This document shows, piece after piece, positions 18,401 to 26,784 of a stretch of DNA of 39,554 bases (within the stretch, counting starts at the first letter, position 1; every line of letters begins with the position of its first letter). The notes under the pieces are model-generated. The model saw only the letters and a program-made list of their open reading frames with translations. It ran no database searches and was not told the origin of the DNA. Origin of the DNA: Caryophanon latum (GTDB taxonomy: Bacteria; Bacillota; Bacilli; Bacillales_A; Planococcaceae); the NCBI RefSeq assembly GCF_001700325.1, contig NZ_MATO01000066.1, positions 1-39,554 on the forward strand, written 5' to 3'. A program made the position numbers and the translations under genes.

Positions 18401-21400
18401 CGTTTGATTTGTGATCGTATACGTTCCATTTTGTAAATCTTTGAATACAACTTTACCATCTTCGCCAACGAACTCTGCCACTCGACCACCTGCATCTGTC
18501 GTTAATACAATGAGTGTACCCGGAGCTACTGGCATGCCGTCCTCTGTAATGTTCATTGTGAATTGCTCACACACTTCGGCTTTTGGTGATTCATATGAAA
18601 CTGTGTCTTTACAGCCTAACTCATAATCTACTGTAAGTTTTTCTGTTGTATACGTTACGTCTCCCGCTTCATTTGTCACAATGTACTTGCCTTCTGCTAA
18701 TTGCTTGAAGTTAGCTATACCTGCGTCATCAACGGATTCTTGGAATTTCACACCGTCTTCATTCACTAATACAACTATCGTACCTGGTGTTAATGTGTTG
18801 CCATCAACTGTTACCGTCACTTCGAAATCGCTACACATATTCGATGCAGGTGTGAACGTGCCTTCTGGACATGGGTTTTCTTTCGTTTTTTCTGGTACTG
18901 TAATTTCACCAATGTCTTTACCCTCTTCATCTTTCACTGGGTATGTCCCTGGTGGTGTGTCCATTGGAATTTCTGCACCCGGTACTTCTTTGCCGTCAAT
19001 GACTACTACGCTTCCTTCTGGTAATTCTGGTACTTTAATGAACGCTTCTTCACATATCGGTGATGCAGGCGTGAACGTGCCTTCTGGACATGGGTTTTCT
19101 TCTGTTGTTTCTGGTACTTTAATTTCACCAATGTCTTTACCCTCTTCATCTTTCACTGGGTATGTCCCTGGTGGTGTGTCCATTGGAATTTCTGTACCTG
19201 GTACTTCTTTGCCGTCAATGACTACTACGCTTCCTTCTGGTAATTCTGGTACTGGAATAAACTTATGCTCACATACTGGACCTGGCGTTTTTCCTTCAAC
19301 TGTTACGCCTTCCTCACATGTCGTTTCGTCCACTGTAATTGTGCCATATACAACATCGTTCGTTCCGATGACTTTGTACTCGCCCTCGGTTACTTTCGGG
19401 AACGTCGCTTTTCCGTTTTCATCCGTTGTCACTGTGAATGTAATCGTCTCATCCGTTGTGCTCACGATTGTAATTTCCTCATTTGCGACAAACTCACCGT
19501 CTGCTTTTACAATCACTTCAAACATGTCACATGTTGGGTTAGCATCTACAATTTCTTCACAATCTTCTGCGTAGCTTACTGTTACTTCCCCATACGTTGT
19601 CTTGCCTGCTTCATCTTTGATCGTATAGTTGCCTTCTGGTAACTCTGTGAAGCTTGCCTTACCATTTTCAATCGTGCCATCAATTTTCGCGCCAGCTTTA
19701 TCGACTAACACAATTTTCGTGCCGTCTGCTAATGGTTGATCGCCTTGCTTCACGATCACATCAAATTTCTCACATGTCGGGTTGTACGTTACGACTTCTT
19801 CACAGTCTTCTTCGTAATTTACTGTTACTTCTCCATACGTTTTCGTGCCGTCTTCACTTGTTACCGTGTACGTGCCTTCTGGTAACTCTGTGAAGCTCGC
19901 CTTCCCATTTTCGATCGTGCCCTCAATTTTCGCGCCATCTTTATCAACTAACACCACTTTCGTGCCGTCTGCTAATGGTTGATCGCCTTGCTTCACGATC
20001 ACATCAAATTTCTCACATGTCGGGTTGTACGTTACGACTTCTTCACAGTCTTCTTCGTAATTTACTGTTACTTCTCCATACGTTTTCGTGCCGTCTTCAT
20101 TTGTTACCGTGTACGTGCCTTCTGGTAACTCTGTGAAGCTTGCCTTCCCATTTTCGATCGTGCCATCAATTTTCGCGCCAGCTTTATCGACTAACACAAT
20201 TTTCGTGCCATCTGCTAATGGTTGATCGCCTTGCTTCACGATCACATCAAATTTCTCACATGTCGGGTTGTACGTTACGACTTCTTCACAGTCTTCTTCG
20301 TAATTTACTGTTACTTCTCCATACGTTTTCGTGCCGTCTTCACTTGTTACCGTGTATGTGCCTTCTGGTAACTCTGTGAAGCTCGCCTTACCATTTTCGA
20401 TCGTGCCATCAATTTTCGTGCCATCTTTATCGACTAACACAATTTTTGTGCCATCTGCTAATGGTGTACCGCCTTGCTGTACCGTTATTTCAAACGCTGA
20501 ACATACTTTAGAGTTTTCAACTGTTAACGTTTCTTCTGTATTGTCTGCATTTAATGTAAACGTGTAGCTTTGCTCTGTACCAAATTTGTAGCCAATTGGT
20601 GCTTGTACTTCCACAAATTGATAATCGCCTAGTTTTAATTCATTTAAATAAATCGTACCGAGCATTGACTCTTGATCAGACGTTGTAAATGTTATTGGCG
20701 TTGCACCTGCTGCTAACCAGTCACCTTTTTCATTGACATTTTTGTAAGTGCCGTCTGTATCTTTTCGTTGTAACTTAAACTCTGCACCTGCTAGTTTCAA
20801 GTCTTTCTTAAACGAGTCAATTTTTGTTAATGTAACAGAGGCATTGATTTTCGGATCGTTCTCAAATGCTAATTCTTGAACTTCTGTACCGACTGTTACT
20901 GTTTTTGGCTCGCTATTTAAAATATAGCCTACAATTGTTTCTGCTTCGTACACTTCCACTTCGCCATATGGTAAGCGGCTAAATGTGGCGATACCATTTT
21001 CATCTGTAATCGCACTTACTGTGTACGTTTGCTCGCCAGGCATATCTGGTTGTTGTGGGTCTGCTTTAAATGTAGCGTTAAACACAACACCTTCTAGCGG
21101 TTCACCTGTATGCGATGCTGTTTTCTTCACCGTTACTGAACCTGTAGCTGTTGCACTTGCTCCAGCTAACGCAAATGCTTGTTTATTCAACTCACTTGTG
21201 CCCGTTGATAAGTTCGCAATTTGCTTACCATCTACATCCACACTATTGTTAATTTCTTCTCCATTTGCGGCTAAAACGAATGATTTGTACGTAACAATAT
21301 ACGGTCGATCAATAACACCATGAATCGTCATGTTTAACGTATTACCATCAATCGTGTACGTATACTTCTTTTCACCTTCACCCATCGTTACGGGATTTCC

Positions 21401-24058
21401 TGCTACTAGCACATTTTTGTTATCTGTATCAATTGTTGCTTCAAATACTTCAATTGAATCCGCATTTAATACTTGATTTGCAGATAATACGTCAACGATT
21501 TCAATACTGTCGACCGTCGATTGCGCTGCGTTCACATCTAAACGCCACGTTGCATTACGACCATTTGTTAAACCATCTTTAGAAACATGCTCACCACCAC
21601 GCGGTACTTCTGCTGTACCTGTAATGATAGACTCTTTTAAATCTTCTTTATCATTTACATAATTGATTTTGAAATCATTTTTGTAAGATGCTTTATCAAT
21701 TAAGTCGTCCTTCATCTTCGTCTCATACGTTAAAATATAGCGACCCATTGGATCAATACCTTTTTTCGCAATAAGGTCATCCATGTTTAACGTAAAGCCT
21801 GTTTCAGTTGACTTAATGAGTTCCTTCCATTCCGCTTCTGTCACGGCAATATCTTCTGTGCCACTCGTGTATTCTTTCCCTGCCTTATTCCCTTCAAATG
21901 GCACATCTACATACCATTTTTTTAATGTAAACGTTGTTAAGCCGAAGTTGTGGTTTCCTTCTATTGTATCGGTAATGACCGCACCTTCTAATGAACGAAC
22001 ATTGTAGTTAAAGCCAACTTCCCACGTAATTTTACGATTTTGTAAATCATACGTAGCATCTTTAAAACCGTTTTGCATCATGAATGGATTGTTTGTAAAC
22101 TCATGACTTGCTGAGGCAGTTCCTACATACGTGCCACCTTCTCTTAAATAAGCATTATTGTGTAAATCATATTCTTTATACTTTTCAATTCGTTCTTTAT
22201 CTAAGTCTGCGTTAAATGGTGTTTCAACTTCAATAACGTATAATCCTGACTCAGTCGGCGTAGTGCTGCCCTCTGGATAAAGATGATAGGATATTTTGTT
22301 TGACACAATACCGTTTGCATCTGTTTCGTATTTAATGTGGTATTTACTCACATCAACAATTTCACCTGTCAAAGTTTCTCCATCTTGTTTGTCTAGGATT
22401 TCATAATACGTATAACCGTCGCCTACCACCTTTGACTGTATATATCCTGTTGTATATTTAGTTATTTTAATGTTGTCTTTTGTTACTTCTGATAATAGTA
22501 AACGTGAGCCGGACCAATCAAAAATATTAATCAACTTCGCATTGCCCTCTGGTACACGAACTACGAACTGTGTCGTGATTTTTTGATTTTCATAATCTAA
22601 ATTTGAGACATTTTTATAAAATATTTTATTCCCAAATCGTCCATATGCGTAAGAAGCTGATTTTGATTCTGATGCACGAACACGCTCACCGTTATTTGTC
22701 ACGTGTAGCTGAACGCTGTTTCTAATTTCATTATTCGCTTGAGAATAGTACATGTCCAAAGATGAATCTTCTGTGTCGTACGTAATTTTGAACGCATCTG
22801 TCGTCGGTGAACCTATATAACGTAAGATGAACTCTACTGCACCTGCGCCTTCCGCTGTACTATTTGGAGCTGTTTTAAATTCAAAATTATTAGCAAAGGA
22901 AACTTCTTCAAAATCACCTGTCGTTCCTTTACGATATACTTTCATTGAATTTGGTACATATCGTATACGTTTTGAATATTGTCCATACGTTGAAAAGTCA
23001 ACTTTATCTTGAACTTCTAAGTTACTAGGAATTGTTTTCCTGTTATTTGTATTATTAAATGTAATTTCCCAGTTTTGCTTATTGCCCGATGAAATTGTTA
23101 AGTCATTTCCTGTTTTATTTGCTCCTACTTCATTTTTCGGTTCTCTTTTATTTGCCTTTGTCAAGTCAATTAAATTTTCATACTTTACCGGCGTTGCTTT
23201 CAATTCCTTACCATTAAACAACGCTGTGTTGTTAAACGTTATTGACGGTGCTTGTGGATCAATTTTCGTTTCAAACTCAATAATGTATGCGCCTGAAATG
23301 TTGCCTAAGTTAAACGATAAGTTCGTCGCACTACCTGAGTTTTGCACATTCGTCACTTGCGCACCGTATGCTAGCTTGCCACCTTCACTTACTTTTAGCT
23401 TATGCACTTTTAACGTAGTCGGATCAAATGTTAAATATTGTTGCAATGCGTCTGTTACGGTCGCATTCGAAACGTTTTTTAACTCTGTATTAACATACAT
23501 TGACCATTTAATGCGACTCGGATTACTTTCAAGCTTGCCATATTTTCCATCGATACTTGAAAACGCTGCTTCAAGCTCTAACGTATGCTCATTTTCAAGT
23601 GTGATCGTTTGCTTGTTCGATTCAAATGTGTAATCTGGATTAATCCACGTTTCAAACCAAAACCACGCATCTACATTTTGTAAATTCGGCTTAAATTTTA
23701 ACGTTACGGTTCCGTCTGCTTCAATCGTATACGTACCGATATTTTGACCTGCATGTATTAATGGTTGGTCCGTTGCAGGATTAGGCATTTTAAACACGTT
23801 CGTCGGAAGCTTAAACTCCGACACTTGCCCCTCGCTACCTGTATTCGTAAATTTAAAATTGTAATTCATTTTAATACGTGTCGTTTCATCTGTAATACTT
23901 GTCTGGGCTGCACCTGCTGCATCACTATACGAAATTTGAATATCCGTTAACCCATTAATTCCTTCTGCTGCAACTTTCGGGACTCCTATTCCTGTTGTCA
24001 ACAAAATCGCACTCAAGACGAGTACGAATGCAAAACATATATGCATTATTTTTTTCAT
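15461..24058 (-). CDS. Giant LPXTG-like cell-wall-anchored adhesin (2,865 residues)
   Basis: A signal peptide (MKKIMHICFAFVLVLSAIL, cleavage near VAA/EG) leads a modular surface protein. Residues 35 to about 960 are adhesin-type beta domains, with collagen-binding-like segments such as NKQNWEITFNN and RKITWEVGFNYN. Two SpaA/CnaB-like modules follow (about 970-1180). Next come cysteine-bracketed modules: four near-identical 81-residue units (about 1187-1510), a divergent one, two 73-residue units, two more divergent 81-type units and a third 73-type unit. Seven further SpaA/CnaB modules (about 1990-2630; VTKxD and ETKAPxGYVL signatures) lead to a Gly/Asn/Ser/Thr repeat and a Thr-rich stretch. 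The protein ends in LPQTN (2832-2836), a hydrophobic segment and RRRK, a sortase signal. AAGGAGGG precedes the chosen ATG; an in-frame ATG at 24136 adds residues before the signal peptide. The ligand is unknown. Confidence 0.93.
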   Translation of the reverse strand: MKKIMHICFAFVLVLSAILLTTGIGVPKVAAEGINGLTDIQISYSDAAGAAQTSITDETTRIKMNYNFKFTNTGSEGQVSEFKLPTNVFKMPNPATDQPLIHAGQNIGTYTIEADGTVTLKFKPNLQNVDAWFWFETWINPDYTFESNKQTITLENEHTLELEAAFSSIDGKYGKLESNPSRIKWSMYVNTELKNVSNATVTDALQQYLTFDPTTLKVHKLKVSEGGKLAYGAQVTNVQNSGSATNLSFNLGNISGAYIIEFETKIDPQAPSITFNNTALFNGKELKATPVKYENLIDLTKANKREPKNEVGANKTGNDLTISSGNKQNWEITFNNTNNRKTIPSNLEVQDKVDFSTYGQYSKRIRYVPNSMKVYRKGTTGDFEEVSFANNFEFKTAPNSTAEGAGAVEFILRYIGSPTTDAFKITYDTEDSSLDMYYSQANNEIRNSVQLHVTNNGERVRASESKSASYAYGRFGNKIFYKNVSNLDYENQKITTQFVVRVPEGNAKLINIFDWSGSRLLLSEVTKDNIKITKYTTGYIQSKVVGDGYTYYEILDKQDGETLTGEIVDVSKYHIKYETDANGIVSNKISYHLYPEGSTTPTESGLYVIEVETPFNADLDKERIEKYKEYDLHNNAYLREGGTYVGTASASHEFTNNPFMMQNGFKDATYDLQNRKITWEVGFNYNVRSLEGAVITDTIEGNHNFGLTTFTLKKWYVDVPFEGNKAGKEYTSGTEDIAVTEAEWKELIKSTETGFTLNMDDLIAKKGIDPMGRYILTYETKMKDDLIDKASYKNDFKINYVNDKEDLKESIITGTAEVPRGGEHVSKDGLTNGRNATWRLDVNAAQSTVDSIEIVDVLSANQVLNADSIEVFEATIDTDNKNVLVAGNPVTMGEGEKKYTYTIDGNTLNMTIHGVIDRPYIVTYKSFVLAANGEEINNSVDVDGKQIANLSTGTSELNKQAFALAGASATATGSVTVKKTASHTGEPLEGVVFNATFKADPQQPDMPGEQTYTVSAITDENGIATFSRLPYGEVEVYEAETIVGYILNSEPKTVTVGTEVQELAFENDPKINASVTLTKIDSFKKDLKLAGAEFKLQRKDTDGTYKNVNEKGDWLAAGATPITFTTSDQESMLGTIYLNELKLGDYQFVEVQAPIGYKFGTEQSYTFTLNADNTEETLTVENSKVCSAFEITVQQGGTPLADGTKIVLVDKDGTKIDGTIENGKASFTELPEGTYTVTSEDGTKTYGEVTVNYEEDCEEVVTYNPTCEKFDVIVKQGDQPLADGTKIVLVDKAGAKIDGTIENGKASFTELPEGTYTVTNEDGTKTYGEVTVNYEEDCEEVVTYNPTCEKFDVIVKQGDQPLADGTKVVLVDKDGAKIEGTIENGKASFTELPEGTYTVTSEDGTKTYGEVTVNYEEDCEEVVTYNPTCEKFDVIVKQGDQPLADGTKIVLVDKAGAKIDGTIENGKASFTELPEGNYTIKDEAGKTTYGEVTVSYAEDCEEIVDANPTCDMFEVIVKADGEFVANEEITIVSTTDETITFTVTTDENGKATFPKVTEGEYKVIGTNDVVYGTITVDETTCEEGVTVEGKTPGPVCEHKFIPVPELPEGSVVVIDGKEVPGTEIPMDTPPGTYPVKDEEGKDIGEIKVPETTEENPCPEGTFTPASPICEEAFIKVPELPEGSVVVIDGKEVPGAEIPMDTPPGTYPVKDEEGKDIGEITVPEKTKENPCPEGTFTPASNMCSDFEVTVTVDGNTLTPGTIVVLVNEDGVKFQESVDDAGIANFKQLAEGKYIVTNEAGDVTYTTEKLTVDYELGCKDTVSYESPKAEVCEQFTMNITEDGMPVAPGTLIVLTTDAGGRVAEFVGEDGKVVFKDLQNGTYTITNQTTGVTYDDPITVDRTVNCETTVTHISPPAPVCDKEFVPTPQLPPGSTITINGEKVPVDKIPLTTTPGNYTVTDDKDKEIGELTITPGTPENPCPVTTFTEKEPPTGSVILTKIDRADAQKALQGATFKLQIKQNGTYVDFGNVLTTNDNGQISAMDLPLGEYQFVEILAPAGYVLAAEPWTFAITEEQLSVIINAANDKEPLPPGQLAITKVDAETNAFLADAEFTLVSENNQESTKVTTGADGQVIITDLPVGNYTLTETKAPAGYVLDDKPIVVKISSGETFKVVVKNTQVPPPNGSLEVTKLEQGTNTLLVGAEFVVSNGSIEYKVGATNANGTSILNNLPPGEYTLTETKAPNGYVLDQQPVKFTIESDKTTRVTMYNVKQAGNFKLTKVDAATNARLAGAVFQISNGTTTIPFETNASGEAVVTNLAAGSYIVTEISPPSGYVLNSVPKVVTIEAGKTTELTFTNIAVVVPPPPVGTVEVTKIDATTKGALAGAEFTLYNDQQSYKVGPTNGSGIATVQNVQPGVYRLVEDKAPTGYVATNRETIVTVTANGTARVIVENTRAVVNGEFKIIKVDNANRSLRLAGAKFELSNGVTTITLETNANGEAIARNVEAGNYTVREIVAPTGYVLDPQVTTVQIRANEMTELTATNVAQQKVGTFMLVKVDATNASKRLAGAAFELSNGVNTYTLITNATGQATVANIPAGTYTLKEVIAPAGYRLNMELASVTIQDNATFTFTALNSPLPSGGNIGGGGDPNTDGSGNNNGGNPDPSSPTPGTGGNTGGGGNNSTPGTGGNTGGGGNTSTPGTGGNTGGGGNTSTPGTGGNTGGGGNTSTPGTGGNTGGGGNTSTPGTGGNTGGGTNSNITTGGGSSSTGGGSISTPNSGGSTTGTVTTTRPGTTTSSTAGGTTTYYPSTTTTTKPAVTTTALPSGTTTTTTTATLPQTNVQSTAMLTVAGALLVLIAAIVMYRRRKLS
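15790..16075 (-). repeat. 45-bp tandem repeat coding a Gly-rich wall-spanning region
   Basis: About six copies of a 45-bp unit, each encoding 15 residues of the type STPGTGGNTGGGGNT, lie near the C-terminus of the giant adhesin. Differences among copies are mostly single, often synonymous bases. A flexible Gly/Ser/Thr linker next to a sortase signal usually spans the peptidoglycan. Copy number probably varies among strains by slippage. Confidence 0.9.
18852..19289 (-). repeat. Two 219-bp tandem repeats in the adhesin (73-residue modules)
   Basis: Two near-identical 219-bp units encode a 73-residue module containing PELPEGSVVVIDGKEVPG, PPGTYPVKDEEGKDIGEI and NPCPEGTFTPAS with cysteines at both ends. 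A third, diverged copy lies at about 18090-18320 (QLPPGSTITINGEKVP). The low divergence at DNA level indicates recent duplication. Confidence 0.9.
19528..20499 (-). repeat. Four 243-bp tandem repeats in the adhesin (81-residue modules)
   Basis: The unit boundaries recur exactly every 243 bases (19528, 19771, 20014, 20257). Each encodes an 81-residue module with VIVKQGDQPLADGTK, GTIENGKASFTELPEG and EEDCEEVV, and one cysteine at each end. Copies differ by only a few bases, for example Lys-Ala versus Lys-Asp in the VLVDKAG/VLVDKDG segment. More diverged relatives of the module occur further along the protein. Confidence 0.95.
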
Positions 24059-24464
24059 ATGTTGCTTTCCCTCCTTTTTAACACAAGAACCATCGTAAAT
24101 AAGACCTGTTGTTTGAACCGCCTTGTTGTGCCGCATTCCCCTTTCTGCAAAATGTACAAAATATGATACAAAGCAGGTGCCTTTTGAAGCATTCCTATCC
24201 TTTTTTTGTACATTTTTCGTTACATGATTATATGCGCGTATTGCTTACTCTTTACCTAAAAAACATACCCTTAAAACATTTAACCTAAAAATCCATCGCT
24301 TTTTTTAAAATTTTCCCTTTTATACTTAAATATCATATAAAAAAACGACAAATAAGGTATTTAGATGCAGTTTGAATATCGGCATTTGACATCATGATTG
24401 AACAAGGCATTTAGAACTATATCAAAATTGAGAGAAGGACATATACCGCACATAAATAGACGAC
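24059..24464. other. AT-rich region upstream of the giant adhesin
   Basis: About 400 nt between the adhesin start and the efp terminator. It contains the adhesin ribosome-binding site AAGGAGGG and must hold its promoter. AT-rich stretches around 24300-24350 could contain one, but no pair of boxes stands out. No gene and no yqhV or spoIIIAA remnant was recognised. Confidence 0.45.
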
Positions 24465-24505
24465 AAAAAAAGACCATTTGACGAATATTCGCCAAATGGT
24501 CTTTT
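24465..24505 (-). terminator. Terminator of efp
   Basis: AAAGACCATTTG pairs with CAAATGGTCTTT around GACGAATATTCGC, which can itself pair. The minus strand continues into seven T. It lies 15 nt past the efp stop. Confidence 0.88.
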
Positions 24506-24519
24506 CAGTATAAATCGAA

Positions 24520-25077
24520 TTATGCACGAGAAACGTAAGAACCGTCGCCTGTGTTAACGATTAATTTATCGCCTTGGTTTACGAAGAATGGTACGTTTAC
24601 GTATAAACCTGTTTCCATTTTCGCTGGTTTCGTACCGCCTGAAGCTGTATCACCTTTAATACCTGGCTCTGTTTCAGCAACTTCTAATGTTACTGTGTTT
24701 GGAAGCTCGATTCCGATCATTTCACCTTGGTATGATTGGATGTGTAGCTCCATGTTTTCTAATAAGTACATTAACTCGTCTTGAATTTGTGCTTCTGCTA
24801 AAGTCGTTTGCTCGTAAGACTCTAAGTCCATGAATACGTGCTCGTCACCTTGTGCATATAAATATTGCATTTTACGGTTGTCGATTTGTGCTTTTTCTAC
24901 TTTTTCACCAGCGCGGAACGTTTTTTCTGTTACGTTACCGTTACGTAGGTTACGTAATTTAGAACGTACGAATGCTGCACCTTTACCTGGTTTTACGTGT
25001 TGGAATTCTAATACGCGGAATAAGTTACCTTCTACAAGGACAGTTAAACCTGTACGGAAATCGTTTACTGAGATCAT
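24520..25077 (-). CDS. efp: Translation elongation factor P
   Basis: EF-P (185 residues) relieves ribosome stalling at polyproline. All three beta domains are present, with VKPGKGAAF carrying Lys32, the residue modified (5-aminopentanol in B. subtilis), and the C-terminal [11 protein letters not shown] and [12 protein letters not shown]. The ATG at 25077 gives [10 protein letters not shown] as in relatives and has GGAGG 9 nt upstream; an earlier in-frame ATG has no such support. It follows pepQ closely. The giant adhesin next door contains proline-rich patches, though a link is speculative. Confidence 0.97.
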   Translation of the reverse strand: MISVNDFRTGLTVLVEGNLFRVLEFQHVKPGKGAAFVRSKLRNLRNGNVTEKTFRAGEKVEKAQIDNRKMQYLYAQGDEHVFMDLESYEQTTLAEAQIQDELMYLLENMELHIQSYQGEMIGIELPNTVTLEVAETEPGIKGDTASGGTKPAKMETGLYVNVPFFVNQGDKLIVNTGDGSYVSRA

Positions 25078-25092
25078 TGAAAAATCCTCCAA

Positions 25093-26151
25093 TTATAAAA
25101 TAATTAATTCTTTCGTCGAGTGCGTTAAAATTTCATTACCCGTTTCAGTAATATAAATATCATCTTCAATGCGGCATCCGCCTACACCTGGGATGTAAAC
25201 ACCTGGTTCTACTGTAACACACATTCCTGGCACAAGCACTGTATCTGAACGGAAAGATAAGCCTGGCTGTTCATGCACCTCTAAGCCAATACCGTGACCT
25301 GTCGAGTGACCGAATGCCTTGCCGTAGCCGCGCGAAATTAAATAATCGCGACATACTGCGTCCGCTTCAATTCCTGTCATATTCGGACCGATTTTTTCGA
25401 CACCGAGTAGCTGAGATTGCAGTACCGCATCATAAATGTCCTTTAATTCATCAGAAATATCACCTACAGCAACTGTACGTGTAATGTCTGAAATATAGCC
25501 GTTATATAATGCCCCGAAATCGAGTGTTACAAGCTCGCCTTTTTCGATCACTTTATTCGTTGCTACGCCGTGTGGTAACGCTGAACGCAAGCCACTTGCG
25601 ACAATGATGTCAAATGACGAAGACGTCGCCCCTTGTTTACGCATGAAAAATTCTAGCTCATTCGACACGTCAAGCTCTGTTTTGCCAGGCTTAATGAAGT
25701 CTACAATATGTGTAAATGCGGCATCCGCAATTTCACATGCAACCTTAATAATAGTAAGCTCTTGCGGCGTCTTAATCAAGCGAATTTTTTCAATTAAGCC
25801 CGAAACTGGTACAAAATCTGCCTTCACGACCGACTTGTACAGCTCATATGTGCCGTATTGCATCGCATTTTTTTCAAAGCCGACAGCGCGCACGTTCATT
25901 TGTGCAATTTGCTTTGCTGCCTCCTCTTGTATCGTACCTGTATGCTGCACGATGCGGAAGCCTTCAATTTGCTCGCTCGCTTGCTCTGTATAGCGAAAAT
26001 CGGTAATGAATACCGCATCGTTTTGCGAGATGATGGCGATCCCTGCAGTGCCAGTAAAGCCTGTCATGTAACGTAAATTGTACGCATTTGTAATGAGTAG
26101 TGCATCGATGTTTTCTTGTTGTAATTGTGCGCGTAATTTTTGTAGCTTCAT
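25093..26151 (-). CDS. Xaa-Pro dipeptidase/aminopeptidase (M24 family, YqhT-like)
   Basis: This 352-residue metallopeptidase removes residues next to proline from peptides. The creatinase-like N-terminal domain is followed by the pita-bread catalytic domain. Metal ligands are visible: Asp in VTLDFGALYNGYISD, Asp in DITRTVAV, His in GHSTGHGIGLEVHE, and the Glu residues of TVEPGVYIPG and CRIEDDIYI. It sits 15 nt before the efp start and 19 nt after aroQ, the conserved aroQ-yqhT-efp order. Confidence 0.92.
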   Translation of the reverse strand: MKLQKLRAQLQQENIDALLITNAYNLRYMTGFTGTAGIAIISQNDAVFITDFRYTEQASEQIEGFRIVQHTGTIQEEAAKQIAQMNVRAVGFEKNAMQYGTYELYKSVVKADFVPVSGLIEKIRLIKTPQELTIIKVACEIADAAFTHIVDFIKPGKTELDVSNELEFFMRKQGATSSSFDIIVASGLRSALPHGVATNKVIEKGELVTLDFGALYNGYISDITRTVAVGDISDELKDIYDAVLQSQLLGVEKIGPNMTGIEADAVCRDYLISRGYGKAFGHSTGHGIGLEVHEQPGLSFRSDTVLVPGMCVTVEPGVYIPGVGGCRIEDDIYITETGNEILTHSTKELIIL

Positions 26152-26170
26152 TATAGGTGGACCTTCTTTC

Positions 26171-26599
26171 TTATCGTTGCGTGAAATAACGCAATGCCAT
26201 TTCGTATCCTGTTGTGCCTAGCCCACAAATTTGACCGACGCAAACCGGCGCTAAATATGAATGATGACGGAATGCTTCACGCTTATGGATGTTTGAAATG
26301 TGCACTTCAATTGCTGGCACCGAAATACCACCAAGTGCATCACGAAGCGCAACCGATGTATGTGTATACGCCGCTGGATTAATGATGATCGCATCGAATG
26401 CTGCATCTTCTGCTTCATGAATCCAATCGACTAGCTCTCCCTCATGATTTGATTGACGGAAATCAACTGTAGCACCGAGCGTCTCCGCTAATGCAACGAG
26501 CTTATTCTCCACATCTTGTAACGTCTCTGAACCGTAAATTTCCGGCTCACGCTTGCCTAAACGATTTAAGTTCGGGCCATTTAAACACATAATCTTCAC
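26171..26599 (-). CDS. aroQ: Type II 3-dehydroquinate dehydratase
   Basis: The 142-residue dodecameric enzyme converts 3-dehydroquinate to 3-dehydroshikimate. Motifs are [18 protein letters not shown] with the catalytic tyrosine, [34 protein letters not shown] and [21 protein letters not shown] start is chosen: it places [10 protein letters not shown] at the N-terminus, and AAGGGAAG lies just upstream. Longer in-frame starts add residues not seen in relatives. Together with aroK at the other end of the window it serves the shikimate pathway. Confidence 0.95.
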   Translation of the reverse strand: MKIMCLNGPNLNRLGKREPEIYGSETLQDVENKLVALAETLGATVDFRQSNHEGELVDWIHEAEDAAFDAIIINPAAYTHTSVALRDALGGISVPAIEVHISNIHKREAFRHHSYLAPVCVGQICGLGTTGYEMALRYFTQR

Positions 26600-26784
26600 A
26601 ACTTCTCTTCCCTTCACTCCATTTGTGTTTATTTTACCATATTGTGAAACGTTGCGCCCCTTCAAAACGTCTACTTCTTTTGAGAAAACATCTCATTTAT
26701 ATGTGCGTGCAGTAGAGCTTTCAACTTTTTTTCAGTATACTATTAGTACAGATTGAAATTTTTCGGAAAGAAAGTGATGTACAC

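Noticed and set aside
18681-19574. Long open frame (297 codons) on the plus strand within the adhesin gene
   Set aside because: It is antisense to the tandem repeats. It repeats with the same period, lacks a ribosome-binding site, and its Ser/Thr/Val/Pro-rich product mirrors the codons of the real gene.
24059-24136. Earlier start of the giant adhesin at 24136
   Set aside because: It would place 26 polar residues before the signal peptide, and the strong AAGGAGGG site fits the ATG at 24058.
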